A program made the position numbers and the translations under genes. The notes below the pieces were generated by a model. That model was not told the origin of the DNA and did no database searches. It saw only the letters and a program-made list of their open reading frames with translations. A DNA stretch of 64,000 nt. It comes from Emticicia sp. CRIBPO (GTDB taxonomy: Bacteria; Bacteroidota; Bacteroidia; Cytophagales; Spirosomataceae). The DNA is taken from positions 310,001 through 374,000 of the forward strand of contig NZ_JAAAKV010000001.1 of assembly GCF_009905725.1 (NCBI RefSeq). The letters are read 5' to 3'. Positions 61,108 to 64,000 of the stretch are shown here, piece by piece; positions within the stretch are counted from its first letter, which is position 1; the number at the start of each line of letters is the position of its first letter.

Positions 61108-62100
61108 TTAATGGTCGGTTGAAATAATAATCCTGTTTCCTTCTTTGCGGTAGGTAAGCCCCGCCGCTTCTGTGAGTGTCTGCAGAAGTTCTTCGCTGTT
61201 ATCTGCTGAAAAAGAACCCGAAATCGTCCAGCCGGCTAATTCTGAGTCGGGTATTTCCACTTTCAGTCCGTAATTGTCTTCAAACATCTGGGCCACCTCT
61301 GCCAGTGTGGTCTGGTCAAATACCAGCCGGTGTTCCTTCCAGGCTGAATGTTGCTGAGTAGAAGCAACCTGCCGGATACTGGCCTGATTCCTTTCATCAA
61401 GCGTCACCAGGTCGCCGGGCTTCATCATCATGTTTTTCTGTGCGGTGCCTTCCTGATATCTGAGCTGTACACTTCCCTTATTCAGTACGACTTTTGCTCC
61501 TTTCCTGCGTGTGTTAATGACAAATTCAGTTCCGAAAACCACTACCTCAAAATTCCGGTCGGTGGTTACCACAAATTTCCGGTTATCGGCCCGGTGTGTC
61601 ACTGAGAAATCGGCTTCTCCGGTCAGTTCTACCTGACGGGTTGAATTTCCGAACCCGAATCTCGGCACCTTCAGTTCAGAATTGGCATTCATTACCACCT
61701 TGCTTCCGTCCTGTAGCTGAAGCGAGCGGATCTGCCCGTAACCTGTTTTATAAATATCAAACATGATGTTCTCACGAAAAAACCAGGCTCCTGCCAGCAG
61801 CAAAACGACGACAGAAGCCACCATGAGGAAGTTAAAACGGCGGCCGAGGCCCGTTTTTTCATGCTCATCGTCTCTGCTGTCGGCCTTAAATACCGACATT
61901 CTTTCCTTATGACGGTCAAAAGCCGCCGCTGTATCGGGTTCATATTGTGCATTCTCCTTTTCCCATGCGAACAGGTGATTGAAAAACACCTCCCGGTTGC
62001 CCGGGTCCTTTGCCCAATCCTCAATCGTTTGCTTCTGAAATACAGTAGCACGGCCTGAAAAGTAATGAAACAATATTTCTTTGGTTACCTGGGTATTCAT
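61108..62100 (-). CDS. FecR-type anti-sigma factor
   Basis: A 330-residue FecR protein. The cytoplasmic part (about 1-75) ends before a membrane helix near 85-105 (FLMVASVVVLLLAGAWFF). The periplasmic FecR domain (about 115-225) has LQDGSKVVMNANSELKVPRFG and ELTGEADFSVTH; a DUF4974-type C-terminal domain follows (about 255-330, LVFDQTTLAEVAQMFEDNYG). I set the start at 62100 (MNTQVTKEIL). It relays the signal from SusC to the sigma factor encoded upstream. Confidence 0.94.
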   Translation of the reverse strand: MNTQVTKEILFHYFSGRATVFQKQTIEDWAKDPGNREVFFNHLFAWEKENAQYEPDTAAAFDRHKERMSVFKADSRDDEHEKTGLGRRFNFLMVASVVVLLLAGAWFFRENIMFDIYKTGYGQIRSLQLQDGSKVVMNANSELKVPRFGFGNSTRQVELTGEADFSVTHRADNRKFVVTTDRNFEVVVFGTEFVINTRRKGAKVVLNKGSVQLRYQEGTAQKNMMMKPGDLVTLDERNQASIRQVASTQQHSAWKEHRLVFDQTTLAEVAQMFEDNYGLKVEIPDSELAGWTISGSFSADNSEELLQTLTEAAGLTYRKEGNRIIISTDH

Positions 62101-62138
62101 TTTAGAAAGAATTTGAAGTAATGACGGATAAACCTCAT

Positions 62139-62153
62139 AAAACACTTAGCGGA
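62139..62153 (-). promoter_or_regulatory. 15-nt element upstream of fecR
   Basis: TCCGCTAAGTGTTTT on the minus strand begins 3 nt beyond the sigma stop codon and lies about 40 nt upstream of the fecR start. The same 15 bases occur at 62904-62918 ahead of the sigma gene. It is a candidate sigma-dependent promoter or regulator site. Confidence 0.55.
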
Positions 62154-62156
62154 CTG

Positions 62157-62828
62157 TTAAATCCAAAAGAAAAAGATAAGTAATATGAGCCATTTATCCT
62201 GCAATGCCTTGCGGATCTGGCGGATGGCCTGATACAGATGAGCCTCAATGGTCCTGAGCGAAAGATGGAGCTCATTGGCGATCTCCTGGTATTTTTTTCC
62301 TTCGAACCGGTGCATGATATAAATCTGGCGGCGTTTCAGGGGCATCTGGCCTATGGCGTTTTCGACATCGTGGCAAAGCTCTTCGTACTGAATGATGGAA
62401 TCCGGCTCATAAGTAGAGGCCATGGAAAACTGGGCGGCGTTGTCTAGTGAGGCATTGCGGTGAAGTTCGCGTTTGACATAATCAAAAGACCTGTGCCTGA
62501 CCGACGTAAACAGAAATGCCCTGAATGAAGTAGTGATATGAAGATACCGCTGCTGGGAATGGAACTCAAAGAAGATGTCCGACACAATGTCTTCTGCAAT
62601 GGCTTTTGAAGAAACAAAACGCACCGCATGATTACAAAGCATCGGATAATACTGATGAAACAGCATAGACATACCGGCTTCCGGTTCAGACTGGAATGCC
62701 TGACGGATCAACAGCTCCGGGTCCAGTACCTTCGGTTTTTCCTGGTGATCTCCTCCTCCTTCCTGAATCCTGAAAAGAGGTCTCTCACCGTCATCATCCA
62801 CTTGCATATTCAGCTTAACCAATCCCAT
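62157..62828 (-). CDS. ECF-type sigma factor of the SusC/SusD locus
   Basis: A 223-residue sigma-70 family protein. Region 2 is seen at LFHQYYPMLCNHAVRFV and AEDIVSDIFFEFHSQQRYL; region 4 at LPLKRRQIYIMHRFEGKKY-type residues and YQEIANELHLSLRTIEAHLY. It ends in an unusual hydrophobic tail, KWLILLIFFFWI. The gene is followed by fecR and susC, giving the standard sigma/FecR/SusC cascade. MQVDDD, 18 nt inside, is an alternative start. Confidence 0.92.
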   Translation of the reverse strand: MGLVKLNMQVDDDGERPLFRIQEGGGDHQEKPKVLDPELLIRQAFQSEPEAGMSMLFHQYYPMLCNHAVRFVSSKAIAEDIVSDIFFEFHSQQRYLHITTSFRAFLFTSVRHRSFDYVKRELHRNASLDNAAQFSMASTYEPDSIIQYEELCHDVENAIGQMPLKRRQIYIMHRFEGKKYQEIANELHLSLRTIEAHLYQAIRQIRKALQDKWLILLIFFFWI

Positions 62829-62903
62829 TTCTAAGTAAAGATAAGTTTTTTCTTGAAATCTTTAAATTATATCGTACTCAAAAGGTAGACGATACAACCA
62901 CTC

Positions 62904-62918
62904 AAAACACTTAGCGGA
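62904..62918 (-). promoter_or_regulatory. 15-nt element upstream of the ECF sigma gene
   Basis: TCCGCTAAGTGTTTT, identical to the copy at 62139-62153, lies about 76 nt before the sigma start. The bases after it (GGTT, TAT, GTC) are partly shared too, so the conserved unit is longer than 15 nt. It may form a self-activated promoter. Confidence 0.55.
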
Positions 62919-63320
62919 TTTTATTTTTTTTTAAAGAATTTACGGGAAGATTAAAAAGACGGATAAAATAAATGAGGTGACAGGATAAAGGTACAGGATA
63001 TCCGGCCTATTTAGAAAATGTTTAAATATTAATAAAACACAGTTCACTTCGCCTGAAATACCATTTCTGTCAAAGAAATACTTGTGACATCGTGAAAAAG
63101 CAGAGGTGGTACAACAAAACAGCGGTCTGACGAGGCTGAAAAAACGTGGATAATTCTCAACAGGGCAGCTGATCCTGAATACTTTAATGATTCCTGTAAT
63201 AGTACAAATAAGCAGAAAAGAAAACGGAGGACAGGATAAAAAGAAACTGCAGAATAAATACTTGTCCTGTAAGTATCACATTGACAGCACTTTAACTTAA
63301 AAAAAATCAGGAATCAGTAC
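62919..63320. other. Long AT-rich non-coding stretch
   Basis: About 400 nt of AT-rich sequence with no supported gene, RNA or promoter. Confidence 0.5.
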
Positions 63321-63432
63321 AAAAAAAAAGGACTGGAACAAAATGCTCCAGCCTTTCCCGCTACTAAATCCACACAACTTTTATCTTTAATATCTATATA
63401 TAAATCCCTTTCGGGCTATAACTCTTACTCAA
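63321..63432 (-). ncRNA. Candidate small RNA of about 112 nt
   Basis: A perfect promoter (63438-63469) points leftward into a short region that ends in a terminator: AAAGG-TGGA pairs with TCCA-CCTTT around 63329-63356, followed by nine U (63321-63329). An internal hairpin with a GAAA loop (CCC-GAAA-GGG) lies near 63405-63414. No reading frame of note is present. This is inferred only from promoter plus terminator; no RNA family was recognised. Confidence 0.5.
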
Positions 63433-63437
63433 CAATG

Positions 63438-63469
63438 CAAATTTACAACTAAGATTTAAAAAATGCAAA
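63438..63469 (-). promoter_or_regulatory. Perfect consensus promoter of the small-RNA candidate
   Basis: On the minus strand TTTG (63466-63469), exactly 20 nt, then TAAATTTG (63438-63445) match the TTTG/TAnnTTTG consensus of Bacteroidota. Confidence 0.7.
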
Positions 63470-63751
63470 AAAAATATTTTTTTTTTCTTCCCGCGATCTC
63501 TGCAAAACCTTGCGTTGATTCCCGATTGCGATGCAATATTATGTATTAAAAATATAATTGCAAACTTTTTGAGATTATATTTTATGTAATTACATACATT
63601 TTGTTTTCCACATCAGGCAATCACATTAAATAAACGCCATTTTCAGGTCAAAAAGTTCCCGAAATTTAATTTTCATGTTTAAAACCACACTTCAGCCCCC
63701 TAATCTTCCGTGTCTCCCAAATACTAACCTATCCTTAATACTCACTTAACA

Positions 63752-63779
63752 TTGAGGTAATATTGACATTCTACTTTTG
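63752..63779 (+). promoter_or_regulatory. Promoter of the right-edge gene
   Basis: TTG (63752-63754), 17 nt, then TACTTTTG (63772-63779) fit the TTG-N17-23-TAnnTTTG pattern. The ATG at 63810 lies 30 nt further on. Confidence 0.65.
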
Positions 63780-63809
63780 TGGCGTCAAATCAAATTGTCA
63801 ATTACCAAT

Positions 63810-64000
63810 ATGAATAAGAATCTAAAAATCTACTTTTTATTATTTTTTCTATCCTTCTCATTGAGTGCCTTTTCCCAGTTCGGAACCATCAGGGGAACTA
63901 TAAAAGACTCAAAAAACAATGAAGCGGTTATCGGTGCTACGATCTCTATTCCGGGAACAACCATCGGGGCCATTGCAGATGTGGAAGGAAATTTCGAAAT
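63810..64000 (+). CDS. Secreted protein with carboxypeptidase-regulatory-like domain, probable TonB receptor (partial)
   Basis: The first 63 codons of a gene cut off by the window edge. The signal peptide MNKNLKIYFLLFFLSFSLSA (ending FSQ) is followed by FGTIRGTIKDSKNNEAVIGA, TISIPGTTIGAIADVEGNFE, the start of a carboxypeptidase-regulatory-like (CarboxypepD_reg) domain. In Bacteroidota this usually begins a TonB-dependent receptor, but other secreted proteins start in the same way. Confidence 0.8.
   Translation, partial: MNKNLKIYFLLFFLSFSLSAFSQFGTIRGTIKDSKNNEAVIGATISIPGTTIGAIADVEGNFE

Noticed and set aside
1-64000. tRNA, rRNA, insertion sequences, prophage
   Set aside because: Every gap was read; no T-loop/anticodon pattern, transposase or phage gene was seen.

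Overview
The window is chromosomal DNA from a member of the Bacteroidota, probably a Cytophagales/Chitinophagales-type environmental bacterium. Evidence: SusC/SusD, ECF sigma/FecR pairs, DUF4374 and DUF2911 families, many AraC regulators, lipoproteins and signal peptides ending in AQ, and promoters of the TTTG-N17-21-TAnnTTTG type. No rRNA, tRNA, phage, IS or cas genes were seen. The genus cannot be fixed from the sequence.

Layout. 1-1.7 kb: a leftward OsmC / TSUP sulfur-type exporter / Crp regulator group. 2-4.1 kb: a YD-repeat lipoprotein between copies of an intergenic repeat, with a 23-copy 21-bp array. 4.1-6.7 kb: a TPR histidine kinase and NarL-type response regulator, divergent from a rightward run (7.0-15.1 kb) of secreted proteins: two paralogous TPR proteins, a partner protein, a PQQ-like propeller and a lipocalin-like protein. 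15.1-15.4 kb: a second 21-bp array bracketed by the same interspersed repeat. 15.7-23.9 kb: AraC regulators, a DUF4932 protease-like protein, a second member of the partner-protein family, DoxX-like and small membrane proteins, and a secreted sugar-isomerase-like protein.

24-31.6 kb: a leftward iron/siderophore uptake unit (ECF sigma, short FecR-like protein, DUF4374 lipoprotein, TonB receptor, second DUF4374 lipoprotein, PepSY membrane protein). 31.7-39 kb: aldo/keto reductase with AraC regulator, a tricorn-like S41 protease with AraC regulator, and a DUF2911 protein. 39.2-39.96 kb: a compact two-gene module, a 57-aa ORF overlapping a PARP-like ADP-ribosyltransferase-fold protein, with its own consensus promoter; this is a candidate toxin-antitoxin system. 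40.3-45.7 kb: beta-helix/PDZ protein and a BlaI/BlaR-M56 pair with twin palindromic operators. 46-50.7 kb: metallo-beta-lactamase-fold protein, an AT-rich LRR-Roc-COR GTPase and a DUF1877-like protein. 50.8-51.3 kb: a third (42-bp = 2 x 21) array.

51.4-62.9 kb: a glycan-utilization locus: GH39-like glycosidase, a 38-aa membrane ORF, two Tat-type pyruvyl-transferase-like proteins, SusD, SusC, FecR and ECF sigma. A 15-nt element is repeated ahead of both sigma and fecR. 62.9-64 kb: a long non-coding stretch with a promoter-plus-terminator small-RNA candidate, then the start of another secreted, probably TonB-receptor gene running off the edge.

Coding and repeat calls come from reading the sequence; family names come from recognised motifs and were not checked against any database.
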